This document shows positions 35,984 to 45,008 of a DNA stretch of 64,000 bases, piece by piece (within the stretch, counting starts at the first letter, position 1; every line of letters begins with the position of its first letter). Under the pieces are notes generated by a model. The model did no database searches. It saw nothing but the letters and a program-made list of their open reading frames with translations, and had not been told where the DNA came from. Source of the stretch: Halomonadaceae bacterium T82-2 (GTDB lineage Bacteria; Pseudomonadota; Gammaproteobacteria; Pseudomonadales; Halomonadaceae); the NCBI GenBank assembly GCA_001577635.1, contig LSBP01000005.1, positions 1 through 64,000 on the forward strand. The letters run 5' to 3'. The translations under genes were made by a program, and so were the position numbers.

Positions 35984-36982
35984 ATGGCTACCCTATCTCG
36001 GACTTTGCGTCACATTACCCAACAACCCTGGAAAGCCGCCGTCGGCGGGCTGCTCGCCGGCAGCCTGGCGCTGGCCGGGGGCAGTGCACTGGCCGCCGAA
36101 GGCGATTATCCCACCAAGCCGGTCGAGCTGATCGTTCCCTGGTCACCGGGCGGTGGCAGCGACACCCTGATGCGCGTGGTCTCGAATCATGCCGAGCCCT
36201 ACCTCGACCAGCCGATGCCGGTCATCAACATGCCCGGGGTCAGCGGCACCATCGGCCTCAAGGAGCTGTCCCAGCGCGATGCCGACGGCTACAGCGTGGG
36301 CCAGCTTCACGAGGGGCTGCTGGTGGCCAACCATACCGGCCTGACGCCGCTGAACTGGGACGACTTCGCCCCGGTCGCGGCGCTGACCGCCTCGCCCCAG
36401 TACCTCACCGTCAACGCCGACAGCCCCTGGCAGACCTTCGGCGAATTCATCGACTACGCCAAGCAGCATCCCGGGGAAATCCGGGTCGGCGTCACGCTCG
36501 GCGGCATTCCCCACCTGCATGCGGCGATGATCGAGGATGCCGAGGATCTTTCCTTCCGCTACGTCGGCTTCGAGGGCACCGGTGCCCGCATTCGGGCACT
36601 GGTCGGTGGACACATCGACGCGGCGATCGGCGACATCGCCTCCAGCGGCGAGTTCGTCAAGAACGGGGACCTGCGCTTCCTCGCGGTCGGCAGCCAGGAG
36701 CGCCAGGACGAGACGCCGGACGTCCCGACCTTCGCCGAGCTGGGCTATGACCAGCTGTCGCTGAACATCATCCGCGGCATCATCGCGCCCAAGGGCACGC
36801 CGCAGGCCCGCATCGATACCCTGGCCGAGGACCTCAAGGCCCTGTCCGAGGATTCCGACTTCGTCTCCGGTGTCGCCAACGCCGGCGCCAAGGTGCATTA
36901 CATGGGTCCCGAGGCCTACGCGGATTACCTCGAGACCACCGATGCCACCGTCGAGCGGCTGGCCGGGAAGCTTGCCAAATGA
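35984..36982 (+). CDS. Tripartite tricarboxylate transporter, periplasmic binding protein (TctC/Bug family)
   Basis: A 332-residue periplasmic solute receptor. A long Sec signal (basic start, hydrophobic LLAGSLALAGGSALA, cleavage AAEGDYPTK near 38) precedes the Bug fold: KPVELIVPWSPGGGSDTLMR with the carboxylate-binding beta loop, GLKELSQRDADGYSVG, and IASSGEFVKNGDLRFLAVGS. Such receptors usually bind dicarboxylates, aromatic acids or amino acids. Its stop overlaps the tctB start by 4 bases. Being downstream of GGT and CHR genes, its ligand may be the GGT substrate. Confidence 0.93.
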   Translation: MATLSRTLRHITQQPWKAAVGGLLAGSLALAGGSALAAEGDYPTKPVELIVPWSPGGGSDTLMRVVSNHAEPYLDQPMPVINMPGVSGTIGLKELSQRDADGYSVGQLHEGLLVANHTGLTPLNWDDFAPVAALTASPQYLTVNADSPWQTFGEFIDYAKQHPGEIRVGVTLGGIPHLHAAMIEDAEDLSFRYVGFEGTGARIRALVGGHIDAAIGDIASSGEFVKNGDLRFLAVGSQERQDETPDVPTFAELGYDQLSLNIIRGIIAPKGTPQARIDTLAEDLKALSEDSDFVSGVANAGAKVHYMGPEAYADYLETTDATVERLAGKLAK

Positions 36983-37530
36983 GCCGGGCCAGCATGACCC
37001 ACTCCCCCCGGCCGGCAGGCCGGGAGGGAGCCGTCGAGACCACCGCCAGCCAGGCGAATGCGCGCGCGCATATCGTGCTCAATGCCGCCCTGGCGATGCT
37101 GTTCGTCGGGCTGTTCGCCCAGTCGGCCTCCCTGCCGTCCTCGATGTGGGAGCCCCTGGGTGCCGGCAGCTTCCCGCAACTGGTTCTGGGTGCGCTGATC
37201 GTCATCAACCTGGCCATCATCGTGCAGGAGGCGAAACGCTATCCGCGGCTCGCCGCTCCACCGCACGGCCTGGTCCGCGACTGGCTGTGGCGTCACCGGC
37301 TGGCAATGGGCGTCCTGGGCCTGTTCGCGCTGTTCAGCCTGGCGGTCCCGGTGCTCGGCTTCCCGCTGTCCGCGCTCGCCTTCCTGCTGCTGGTGCAGAT
37401 CCTGCTGGGCGCACGGCGGCCACGCAGCCTGATTATCGCGCTGGTCATCGCCGGGGTCTTTTCGTTCGGCCTCGACTGGCTCTTCCGCGACGTATTCGTG
37501 ATCAGCCTGCCGCGCGGCCCGCTGGGCTGA
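36979..37530 (+). CDS. Tripartite tricarboxylate transporter, small membrane subunit (TctB family)
   Basis: A 183-residue inner-membrane protein with four helices: HIVLNAALAMLFVGLFAQSA (about 30-49), FPQLVLGALIVINLAIIVQ (about 65-83), the pair in LAMGVLGLFALFSLAVPVL and SALAFLLLVQILLG, and a last helix after PRSLIIALVIAG. This is the DUF1468/TctB architecture. It overlaps tctC by ATGA and is followed 34 bases later by tctA. The first 28 residues are hydrophilic and an internal ATG six codons on is also possible. Confidence 0.88.
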   Translation: MSRASMTHSPRPAGREGAVETTASQANARAHIVLNAALAMLFVGLFAQSASLPSSMWEPLGAGSFPQLVLGALIVINLAIIVQEAKRYPRLAAPPHGLVRDWLWRHRLAMGVLGLFALFSLAVPVLGFPLSALAFLLLVQILLGARRPRSLIIALVIAGVFSFGLDWLFRDVFVISLPRGPLG

Positions 37531-37564
37531 GCGCAGGCCTGCGATCCTTGAAAGGAGACTCGCC

Positions 37565-39064
37565 ATGATGGAAACGCTGCTTTCCGGCGTGGAACAGCTT
37601 TTCACCCTGGGGACGATGGTCAGCATGCTGCTCGGCGTGATCGCCGGCGTCATCGCCGCGGCCATTCCCGGTTTCACCATTACCATGGCCATCGTGCTGA
37701 CCCTGCCGCTGACCTTCACCATGGCGCCGCTGCAGGGCGTGGCGACCATGCTGGCGGTGTACATGGGCGGCTACTCGGGTGGCCTGATCAGCGCGGCGCT
37801 GCTGGGCATCCCCGGCACGCCTTCCGCGGTCGCCACCACCTTCGACGCCTTTCCCATGGCACGCAGCGGCCAGCCCGGGCGCGCCCTGGCACTGGGCATC
37901 TGGTCGTCCTTCTTCGGCGCACTGGTGAGTGCGGTCATCCTGATCATCGCCGCGCCGCCGCTGGCCATGGTGGCGGTCAAGCTCGGCGCCTGGGAATACT
38001 TCTCGCTGATCATCTTCGCCATGACCGTGGTCGCCAGCCTGGTCGGCAAGTCGATGCTCAAGGGGCTGATGACCGGGCTGCTGGGGCTGTTCATCGCCAC
38101 CGTCGGCGCCGACCCGATGATGGGCGTGGCCCGCTTCACCTTCGGCAGCGACCTGCTGGCCGACGGCTTTCCGTTCCTGGTGGTACTGATCGGCATGTTC
38201 GCGGTCAGCCAGCTGCTCCAGGAAGTGGAGGACGCCGAACAGATCAAGCAGGGCAAGCGCCTGATCAACGCCGACGTGTCCTTCAATCCGCTGACGGCGA
38301 TGCGCGAGACGCTGGCCTACCCGGTCAACCTGTTGCGTTCCTCGCTGGTCGGGGTGTTCATCGGCGCGGTGCCCGGGGCCGGCGGCAGCATCGCCAACCT
38401 GCTCGCCTACGACCAGGCCAGGCGGGCCTCGCCCACACCGGAGCGCTTCGGCACCGGTACCCCGGAGGGCGTGATCGCCTCGGAATCCGGCAACTCGGCC
38501 ACCTCGGGCGGCGGGCTGATTCCCATGATCGCGCTGGGCATTCCCGGCAGCGCCGTCGACGCGGTGCTCATGGCCTCGCTGATGGTGCACGGAATCGGCG
38601 TCGGGCCGCGTCTTATCCTCGACCACGGCGACCTGGTCTATGGCATGTTCACCGCCATGCTGGTGGCGGCGGCGATGGTGCTGGTGGTGTGCCTGTTCAG
38701 CATGCGCTTCTTCCTGCGCGTGACCGACATTCCACGCTCGATCATCGTGCCGGTGGTACTGGTGTGCTGCGTGATCGGCGCCTTCGCCCTGAACAACCGC
38801 GTGACGGACATCTACCTGCTGCTGGGTGTCGGCGTCATCGGCTACGTGCTGAGCAAGCTCGAGTACCCGCTGGCGCCGCTGGTGCTCGGGGTCATCCTCG
38901 GCCCCATAGCCGAGACCAACCTGCGCCGGGCGCTGATGACCGACGAGGACTGGACGCTGTTCTTCACGCGACCGATCTCGCTGATCCTGCTGGTACTGGC
39001 CGTGGTGTCCGTCGCCCTGGCCATCCGCCACCGCCTGCGTCAGCGGCATGCGCCGGCAACCTGA
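37565..39064 (+). CDS. Tripartite tricarboxylate transporter, large membrane subunit (TctA family)
   Basis: A 499-residue permease with about eleven to twelve helices, the usual TctA length. Family blocks are IAAAIPGFTITMAIVLTLPL, YMGGYSGGLISAALLGIPGTP, IGAVPGAGGSIANLLAYDQA and GNSATSGGGLIPMIALGIPG. The ATG at 37565 (or the next codon, also ATG) has AAAGGAG at the right distance. The full set tctC-tctB-tctA is present, so the transporter is probably functional. Uptake is driven by an ion gradient in known members. It ends the operon before a hairpin and a convergent dehydrogenase gene. Confidence 0.93.
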   Translation: MMETLLSGVEQLFTLGTMVSMLLGVIAGVIAAAIPGFTITMAIVLTLPLTFTMAPLQGVATMLAVYMGGYSGGLISAALLGIPGTPSAVATTFDAFPMARSGQPGRALALGIWSSFFGALVSAVILIIAAPPLAMVAVKLGAWEYFSLIIFAMTVVASLVGKSMLKGLMTGLLGLFIATVGADPMMGVARFTFGSDLLADGFPFLVVLIGMFAVSQLLQEVEDAEQIKQGKRLINADVSFNPLTAMRETLAYPVNLLRSSLVGVFIGAVPGAGGSIANLLAYDQARRASPTPERFGTGTPEGVIASESGNSATSGGGLIPMIALGIPGSAVDAVLMASLMVHGIGVGPRLILDHGDLVYGMFTAMLVAAAMVLVVCLFSMRFFLRVTDIPRSIIVPVVLVCCVIGAFALNNRVTDIYLLLGVGVIGYVLSKLEYPLAPLVLGVILGPIAETNLRRALMTDEDWTLFFTRPISLILLVLAVVSVALAIRHRLRQRHAPAT

Positions 39065-39112
39065 GCCTTCATGCGCCTGCCCGTGCCGCCACCCGCTTCC
39101 CGTCCATGAACG

Positions 39113-39139
39113 AAAACCGCCGGGCCAGGGCCCGGCGGT
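39113..39139 (-). terminator. Terminator behind the HIBADH-type dehydrogenase
   Basis: ACCGCCGGGC / GCCCGGCGGT is a 10-bp stem with a four-base loop, followed on the minus strand by TTTT. It stands between the tctA stop and the convergent dehydrogenase stop and may also stop the TTT operon. Confidence 0.7.
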
Positions 39140-39157
39140 AACAAGGGAAACAGCCCC

Positions 39158-40024
39158 TCACCCGTTGTCAAGGTGCTCGAAGATCGCCGCGAAGTCCTCG
39201 CGGCCGCGTCCGGCCTGCCTGGCGCCGGCATAAAGTTCCTTGGCGAGGTTGGCCAGGGTCATCGGCTGCTCGTGCTCGTAGGCGGTCAGTGCCAGCAGGT
39301 GCAGGTCCTTGTGCATCCATTCCAGCGGGAACTGGGGCTCATAGTCGCCACGCCGGATCAGTTCCGCCTTGCCGGTCAGAAATGGTGCCGATACCGGCAG
39401 CCCCGGCAGGGTGTCCATGAGGAACTCCCGCGAGAAGCCGAGCTTCTCGCCCAGCAAAGCGGTTTCCGAGAACACCGCCATCGACTGGGCGAGCTGGGCG
39501 TTGACCAGCATCTTGAAGCTGGTGCCCTGCCCGGTGTCGCCGACGTGCAGGATCTTCCCGCCCATGTGCGACAGCAGCGGCTCGATGGCCTCGAAGTCGG
39601 TCCGCTCACCGCCGACCAGGAAGGTCAGCGTCCCGTCCTCGGCCGGCTGACGGGTACCCGCCACCGGCGCATCGACGAAGCGTACCCCGTGCTCCCGGGC
39701 ACGTTCGGCCATGGCGCGGCTGAACGACGGATTGACGGTGGAACAGTCCACCCACAGGGCATCGTCACGCATCGCCGGCACGAAGCCGTCCTCGCCGAAG
39801 GCGACACTCTCGACCACCTCCGGCGAGGCCAGCATGGTGAAGACCACCTCGGCCTCCGCCACCGCCTCGCGCCAATTATCGGCCGTGGCGGCGCCAGCCT
39901 CCTTCAGGGCCGCGAGCGGCTCCGGCGAGCGGTTGGCCACGGTCAGCTCCAGCCCCTCGTGCGCCAGCAGGTTGCGGGCCATGCGCCGGCCCATGATCCC
40001 CAGTCCGATGAAACTTGCCTTCAT
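39158..40024 (-). CDS. NAD(P)-dependent 3-hydroxyisobutyrate/2-hydroxy-3-oxopropionate reductase family protein
   Basis: A 288-residue beta-hydroxyacid dehydrogenase. The Rossmann loop is FIGLGIMGRRMARNLL (5-20), with NRSP after the second strand. The substrate motif DAPVAGTRQPAEDGTLTFLVGG spans about 119-139 (quoted in halves: DAPVAGTRQP, GTLTFLVGG), and the catalytic Lys171 is in GTSFKMLVN. The exact substrate (tartronate semialdehyde, hydroxyisobutyrate, succinic semialdehyde) is not readable. It follows the MDR gene by about 31 bases with its own GGGAG ribosome site, so both are likely one unit. It may process a product imported by the adjacent TTT system. Confidence 0.88.
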   Translation of the reverse strand: MKASFIGLGIMGRRMARNLLAHEGLELTVANRSPEPLAALKEAGAATADNWREAVAEAEVVFTMLASPEVVESVAFGEDGFVPAMRDDALWVDCSTVNPSFSRAMAERAREHGVRFVDAPVAGTRQPAEDGTLTFLVGGERTDFEAIEPLLSHMGGKILHVGDTGQGTSFKMLVNAQLAQSMAVFSETALLGEKLGFSREFLMDTLPGLPVSAPFLTGKAELIRRGDYEPQFPLEWMHKDLHLLALTAYEHEQPMTLANLAKELYAGARQAGRGREDFAAIFEHLDNG

Positions 40025-40055
40025 GTGACACTCCCGGTTCGATGGATGGTCAGGC

Positions 40056-41063
40056 TCAGTATTCCAGACAGATCTTGCCGAAGTGCTTCTGGGATTCCTG
40101 ATGGCGGAAGGCGTCGGCGATCTCGTCGAGCGCGAAGGAGCGATCGATCACCGGGCGCAGGCCGCAGGCTTCGATGGCCCGGATCATCTCGACCTGGTCC
40201 CGGTGGCTGCCGACGATCAGCCCCTTGAGCGTGGCCTGCTTGGCCATCAGCTTGGCCGTGGGCACTTCGCCGCCGCGGCCGGTGAGCACGCCGATCAGCG
40301 CGATATGCCCGCCGATCCGCACCGCCTCGATCGACTGCGGCAGGGTACCCGGCCCACCGACCTCGATGACGTGATCCACGCCACGCCCGCCGGTGAGTTC
40401 CTTGACGCGCTTGCCCCACTCGGGCTCGGTCTTGTAGTTGATGGTGTGGTCGGCGCCCAATTCCTGCAGGCGTGCAATCTTCTCGTCCGATGACGAGGTG
40501 GCGATCACGGTGGCACCGAGCTGCTTGGCGAACTGCAGGGCGAAGATCGACACCCCGCCGGTGCCCAGCACCAGCACGCTGTCACCCGGCTTGATGTGGC
40601 CGTCCACCACCAGCGCCCGCCAGGCGGTGAGACCGGCGGTAGTCAGCGTTGCCGCTTCGGCATGGCTGTAGCCGGCCGGCGCGTGGGTGAACCAGCCGGC
40701 TGGACGCACGACCTGCTCGCGCGCATAGCCGTCGACCCCGTCGCCGGGCACCGTCGTGAAATCGCCCACCGGCGCCGGCCCGGTCTGCCAGGTGGGGAAG
40801 AACACCGATACCACGCGGTCACCGACGGCGAACGCCTCGACGCCCTCGCCGACCGCCTCGACCACACCGGCCCCGTCGGACATCGGAATCCGGCCATCCT
40901 CGGTGGGCATCGCCCCCGACACCACGCCATAGTCGTGGTAGTTGAGCGAGCTGGCATGAATCCGCACGCGAATCTCGCCCGGACCGGGCTGGCCGGCTTC
41001 CGGGCGTTCCTGCACTTCCAGATGATCCAGCCCGCCCGGGGCCTTCAGTGTCACCACCTTCAT
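40056..41063 (-). CDS. Zinc-independent-type medium-chain NAD(P) alcohol dehydrogenase/quinone reductase
   Basis: A 335-residue MDR protein. N-terminal GroES-like part with SSLNYHDYGVVSGAMP and SDGAGVVEAVGEGVEAF; the nucleotide loop is VLGTGGVSIFALQFAKQLGA (quoted 20 residues), with ATSSSDEK after the second strand favouring NADP. It lacks the four structural-zinc cysteines of classical alcohol dehydrogenases and resembles the YogA-like oxidoreductases. I chose the ATG at 41063 because AAGGAGG lies 5 bases before it; a GTG directly upstream is too close to it. First gene of a two-gene unit with the HIBADH-type gene. Confidence 0.87.
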   Translation of the reverse strand: MKVVTLKAPGGLDHLEVQERPEAGQPGPGEIRVRIHASSLNYHDYGVVSGAMPTEDGRIPMSDGAGVVEAVGEGVEAFAVGDRVVSVFFPTWQTGPAPVGDFTTVPGDGVDGYAREQVVRPAGWFTHAPAGYSHAEAATLTTAGLTAWRALVVDGHIKPGDSVLVLGTGGVSIFALQFAKQLGATVIATSSSDEKIARLQELGADHTINYKTEPEWGKRVKELTGGRGVDHVIEVGGPGTLPQSIEAVRIGGHIALIGVLTGRGGEVPTAKLMAKQATLKGLIVGSHRDQVEMIRAIEACGLRPVIDRSFALDEIADAFRHQESQKHFGKICLEY

Positions 41064-41326
41064 CACCGCCTCCTTCTCTCAGTTTGATAGCGTCCAAATC
41101 ATTCTTGGCATCGAGTGCCGGGAACTTCAAGGGATGCACCACGTCGAGTTGGCTAAACTGACGGGAACGCTCTAGGCTGGAGCCGCTCCGGCCCCGGCAC
41201 GGTGCACGCACCACCCCGAGCTGTGCAGGAGTACACATCGCGCCGGGAGGAATGCGCTCGGGCCAGGACAGGCCGCTACCAGCGCTCCGGCGGTTTCCAG
41301 GGAAGGCATTCAGGGAAGGACAGCCC

Positions 41327-42457
41327 ATGACCCCGTATAGACAGCGCGACGGCCAGGCGCAACCCGTTGGCTGGTCGCAGGCGGTGCCACGGTGGGCCGC
41401 CATCGGCATCTTTCTGTATCTCTCCGTGTTTGCGCTGGGCTTTGCCCAGCTGTTTCTCGTGCCCATCGTGCTGGCATTCCTGCTGTCGATGGTCTTCAGC
41501 CCGGTACGTCGCACCCTGCACCGGCGCGGCCTCTCGCAAGGTCTGGCAGCGATTCTCATCATGATCGCCCTGATGGTGGGGCTGGCCACGCTCGCCACCG
41601 CCCTGGCCGTACCGGTCAGCGGCTGGCTGAACAATGCCACGACCATCGAGCGCAAGATCGAGACGCGCCTCAACGAAGTCTCGGGCCCGTTCAGCGGCTT
41701 CTTCAGGGCCAAGGAGAAACTCGAGTCGATGACCGAGTCCGACGACAGCAATGTCCAGCAGGTCGAGATGCAGGACAGCACCCTCACCAAAAAGCTCGCC
41801 GGCCTCATACCCACCTTCGTCACCCAGTGCCTGTTCACGCTGGTACTGCTGCTGTTTCTGCTCGCCTCGGGCGACATGTTCTATGAAAAGATCGTGCACG
41901 TGTTGCCGACCCTGCGCGACAAGAAACGCGCGGTGCGCATCACCCAGGACATCGAGCGCAAGCTCTCCCGCTACCTGTTCACCATCACCCTGATCAACGC
42001 CGGCCTGGGCACCGCGGTCGGCATGGCCATGTGGCTGCTGGGCATGCCCAGCCCGCTGAGCTTCGGCATCATCGCCTTCCTGTTCAACTTCGTTCCCTAT
42101 CTCGGCGCCCTGGCCGGCATCCTCATCGCCTCGGTCGTGGCGCTGGTCTCGTTCGACTGGCTGGGCTGGCCGCTGATCGTCGCGGGGACCTATTTCTTCC
42201 TGACCACGCTGGAAGGCCAGATCATCACGCCCTACTTCGTCGGTCGCAGCCTGCGGCTCAACACCGTGGTGGTGTTCCTGACCATCTCCTTCTGGGCCTG
42301 GCTGTGGTCGGTGGTGGGCATGATCGTCGCCGTGCCGCTGCTGGTCGCGGTCAAGACACTCAGCGAGCATATCGACAGGCTGGAACCGCTCGGCCACTTC
42401 CTGGCCGAACGTCACGCCGAGCCACCGCGCCACGACATCGATTCGGCCAGCGACTAG
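41327..42457 (+). CDS. AI-2E family transporter (second paralogue)
   Basis: A 376-residue member of the same superfamily as the perM product in this window, but clearly a different branch. It has about eight helices: two near the N-terminus (FLYLSVFALGFAQLFLVP and AILIMIALMVGLATLATAL), a soluble charged part of about 70 residues with EMQDSTLTKK, then the C-terminal set with FLFNFVPYLGALAGILIAS and GQIITPYFVGRSLRLN, the conserved substrate-path motif. The ATG at 41327 follows GGGAAGGA. The upstream extension to 41252 is unsupported. Its role is unknown; the neighbouring DUF4010 gene follows in the same direction 84 bases later. Confidence 0.88.
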   Translation: MTPYRQRDGQAQPVGWSQAVPRWAAIGIFLYLSVFALGFAQLFLVPIVLAFLLSMVFSPVRRTLHRRGLSQGLAAILIMIALMVGLATLATALAVPVSGWLNNATTIERKIETRLNEVSGPFSGFFRAKEKLESMTESDDSNVQQVEMQDSTLTKKLAGLIPTFVTQCLFTLVLLLFLLASGDMFYEKIVHVLPTLRDKKRAVRITQDIERKLSRYLFTITLINAGLGTAVGMAMWLLGMPSPLSFGIIAFLFNFVPYLGALAGILIASVVALVSFDWLGWPLIVAGTYFFLTTLEGQIITPYFVGRSLRLNTVVVFLTISFWAWLWSVVGMIVAVPLLVAVKTLSEHIDRLEPLGHFLAERHAEPPRHDIDSASD

Positions 42458-42541
42458 CCCTGCCCGGGCGACGCCCCCGTTCTTCCGACCCATCTATGCT
42501 GAAGGCAGGGGCGTCGGATGCCGTACTGCAGGGGGCGGTTC

Positions 42542-43822
42542 ATGGATGAGGTCACCCGTCAGTTCATCGCCGGTCATCAGGTGCTGCTGCGCCTGACGGT
42601 GGCCCTGCTGCTGGGCACCCTGATCGGTCTGGAGCGCGGCTGGGAAGCCCGCCATCAGCAAGCCGGCCAGCGCATCGCCGGCATCCGTACCTTCGCCCTG
42701 GTCGGCCTGCTGGGCGGTGTCGCCGCGCTGCTCGCCGAGCGTCTGACCGTATGGGCCTTCCCCACCCTGTTCCTGGGCGTCATCGCCACCGGCCTGACCG
42801 CCTACCGGGCGCGGCTCGCCCAGGTACCCAACTACAGCATCACCGGCCTGGTGGGGCTGATGCTGACCTTCAGCTACGGCGCGATCGCCGTGGCCGTGGA
42901 GCCGGCCATAGCGACGGCGGCCGCGGTGATCACCGCGATCATCCTCGACAACAAGGCGGCGATCCACGGCCTGCTCAACCGGCTTCAGGCCCACGAACTC
43001 GACGCCGGGCTCAAGCTGCTGTTGATCTCGGTGGTGGTGCTGCCGCTGCTGCCCAACCGCAACCTGGGGCCCGGCGGGGCCATCAACCCCTACGCGATCT
43101 GGTGGATGGTGGTGCTGATCGCCACAATCTCCTTCACCGGCTACTTCGCGGTGCGGGTCGGCGGAACCCGCAAGGGGCTGCTGTTCACCAGCCTGTTCGC
43201 CGGCCTGAGCTCGTCGACCGCACTGACCCTGCACTTCTCGCGCCTGTCGCGTCGCTCACCGGCGCTCGACCCGGTGCTGGCCGCCGGCATCCTGATCGCC
43301 TGCGGCACCATGTTCCCGCGCATGCTGCTGCTGGGCACAATGCTGAATCCGACGCTGGCCGCCCGCCTGCTGCCGCCGATCGCGGTGATGGCACTGCTGC
43401 TCTATCTCCCGGCGCTATTGCTCTGGCGATCCAGCCGACGCAAGTCGCCGGTGGCGGGACCGGCGCTCGAGCAGAACCCGCTCGACCTCAAGTCCGCCCT
43501 CTACTTCGGCGGCCTGCTGACCGGCATCATGCTGCTCGGTGAGTGGTGCCGCGAATGGCTGGGCGATGCCGGCATCTACCTGCTGTCGGCCGCCTCCGGG
43601 ATCGCCGACGTGGATGCCATCACCCTGTCGCTGGCTCGCATGTCGCGCGCCGCACTCGACCCCGCGACCGCCGTGATCGGCATCGTCGTGGCGGCGGCCG
43701 TCAACAACCTCGTCAAGACGCTGATGGCCGCACTGATCGGTTCCGGCAAGCTGGCGATCCGTGTCGCCGGCCCCATGCTGCTCTCGCTGGCGGCAGGACT
43801 GGTCATCGCCTGGTGGTGGTGA
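42542..43822 (+). CDS. MgtC/SapB-type DUF4010 membrane protein
   Basis: A 426-residue inner-membrane protein with about eleven helices. The N-terminal 130 residues are MgtC-like (LLLGTLIGLERGWEARHQQ, GIRTFALVGLLGGVAALLA) and the C-terminal part is DUF4010 (GYFAVRVGGTRKGLLFTSLF, GLSSSTALTLHFSRLSRRSP, AAAVNNLVKTLMAALIGSG). No biochemical role is established for this fusion; magnesium or envelope functions are only suggested by MgtC. The ATG at 42542 has GGGGGCGG upstream. It runs in tandem with the AI-2E gene and is convergent with ybaK. Confidence 0.85.
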   Translation: MDEVTRQFIAGHQVLLRLTVALLLGTLIGLERGWEARHQQAGQRIAGIRTFALVGLLGGVAALLAERLTVWAFPTLFLGVIATGLTAYRARLAQVPNYSITGLVGLMLTFSYGAIAVAVEPAIATAAAVITAIILDNKAAIHGLLNRLQAHELDAGLKLLLISVVVLPLLPNRNLGPGGAINPYAIWWMVVLIATISFTGYFAVRVGGTRKGLLFTSLFAGLSSSTALTLHFSRLSRRSPALDPVLAAGILIACGTMFPRMLLLGTMLNPTLAARLLPPIAVMALLLYLPALLLWRSSRRKSPVAGPALEQNPLDLKSALYFGGLLTGIMLLGEWCREWLGDAGIYLLSAASGIADVDAITLSLARMSRAALDPATAVIGIVVAAAVNNLVKTLMAALIGSGKLAIRVAGPMLLSLAAGLVIAWWW

Positions 43823-43879
43823 CGACGCACTCGGCTTTTCCGCACCGGTCTCGCTGCCGACAAACGCTTCCGATCACGC

Positions 43880-44335
43880 CTACATGGCGATTTCGACCGG
43901 ATTCACCAACCGCGCGAAGATCTCGTAGGGCAGCTGCATGACCTCGGTGTGGCTGCAGGCATTGAAGGCAATCAGGTCGGCCTGGGTCAGGTGCGGCGAG
44001 ACGAAGACTTCCATCCCGAAGAGGTTGCCGAACGGCGGCATCGCGCCGACCTCGCAATCCGGCAGGCTGTCCTGGAAATCCGCCTCACTGGCCAGTTCGA
44101 CGCTCTCGGCACCCACCGATCGCGCCATGCGCTGCAGGTTGACATGGTCGCTCGCCGGCAGCACCGCCAGCGCCAGGCGGCCGTCGATCGATACCACCAC
44201 GCTCTTGGCGAAGTGGCGGCCGGAAACATGCACCGCCTCGGCGATCTCCTGGGCGGTAAAGGCCGGGGAGTGGTGCATGATGACGTACTTGACGCCCTGC
44301 TCATCCAGATATCGTGTCACGCGCTCCATGGCCAT
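43880..44335 (-). CDS. YbaK/EbsC-family aminoacyl-tRNA deacylase
   Basis: A 151-residue editing-domain protein that hydrolyses mischarged aminoacyl-tRNA in family members. The core has HHSPAFTAQEIAEAVHVSG, the conserved Lys in GRHFAKSVVVSIDG, LAVLPASDHVN and the GxxPPFG loop GAMPPFGNLFG. The last block is shared with ProRS editing domains, so Ala-tRNA(Pro) or a similar substrate is possible. The ATG at 44335 has GAGGG upstream; an ATG two codons later is an alternative. A free-standing gene, in tandem with the SPW protein gene. Confidence 0.88.
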   Translation of the reverse strand: MAMERVTRYLDEQGVKYVIMHHSPAFTAQEIAEAVHVSGRHFAKSVVVSIDGRLALAVLPASDHVNLQRMARSVGAESVELASEADFQDSLPDCEVGAMPPFGNLFGMEVFVSPHLTQADLIAFNACSHTEVMQLPYEIFARLVNPVEIAM

Positions 44336-44455
44336 GACGTTCACCCTCGCGTTGATGGGACAAGGCGCACCGTTGTGCGCCCACAGGGGCAGCAACGATG
44401 CGCGGGGACGCTGCCGCCCCGGTAAAGGGCGGCGTCACGCCCGTCGCCTTCGACA

Positions 44456-44827
44456 TCAGGCGGGCCTGCCGCCGTGCCCCCCGTGCCCGCGCATGTTGAT
44501 CAGCGACCAGATGGCATCGCCGCCGACCAGCACGCCCATGATGAAGCTGTTGATGGCCGCGTTGGTCAGTCCCAGGAAACCCAGGGCAAAGGGCGCCACC
44601 AGCAGCCAGACGCCCAGCGCCAGCAGTAGCCATTCTTCCCAGGCCTTCTGTTTCCAGATCGCCAGCGCGGACATGGCGATCAGCACCAGGCCGACCACCA
44701 GGGTGCTCCACATCGCCAGCGAGGCCGTCGTGGCAAAGCCGAGCACATAGGGGGATACCGCCAGCCAGGCGCCGAACAGCAGCATGATCCGGTCGCGCCA
44801 GCGGGAATGCAGTTGTGCCGTCTTCAT
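44456..44827 (-). CDS. SPW-repeat membrane protein
   Basis: A 123-residue protein with four membrane helices arranged as two SPW repeats: GAWLAVSPYVLGF (about 19-31) and GVWLLVAPFALGF (about 72-84), each preceded by a tryptophan-rich turn and followed by a second helix. The C-terminus ends in a Gly/His-rich tail that could bind metal weakly. The function of SPW proteins is unknown, though they are common in envelope-stress contexts. It has its own short upstream region and no clear partner. Confidence 0.85.
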   Translation of the reverse strand: MKTAQLHSRWRDRIMLLFGAWLAVSPYVLGFATTASLAMWSTLVVGLVLIAMSALAIWKQKAWEEWLLLALGVWLLVAPFALGFLGLTNAAINSFIMGVLVGGDAIWSLINMRGHGGHGGRPA

Positions 44828-45008
44828 GATGCACCTCCCGTCCCTCGGTTGATGGCGTTCACGGTGACGCCGTGTCGCCTCTTCTGGGTATAGGCGCTCC
44901 GTGCGAGGTTTCCATGCGCTGGGTCAACAGACGATACGCCCCTGTTCCGCCCGGCGCTTGTTGAGTAAGATGCCTGTCTTCGCTGATGACTGTGACGAGA
45001 CGAACGAC

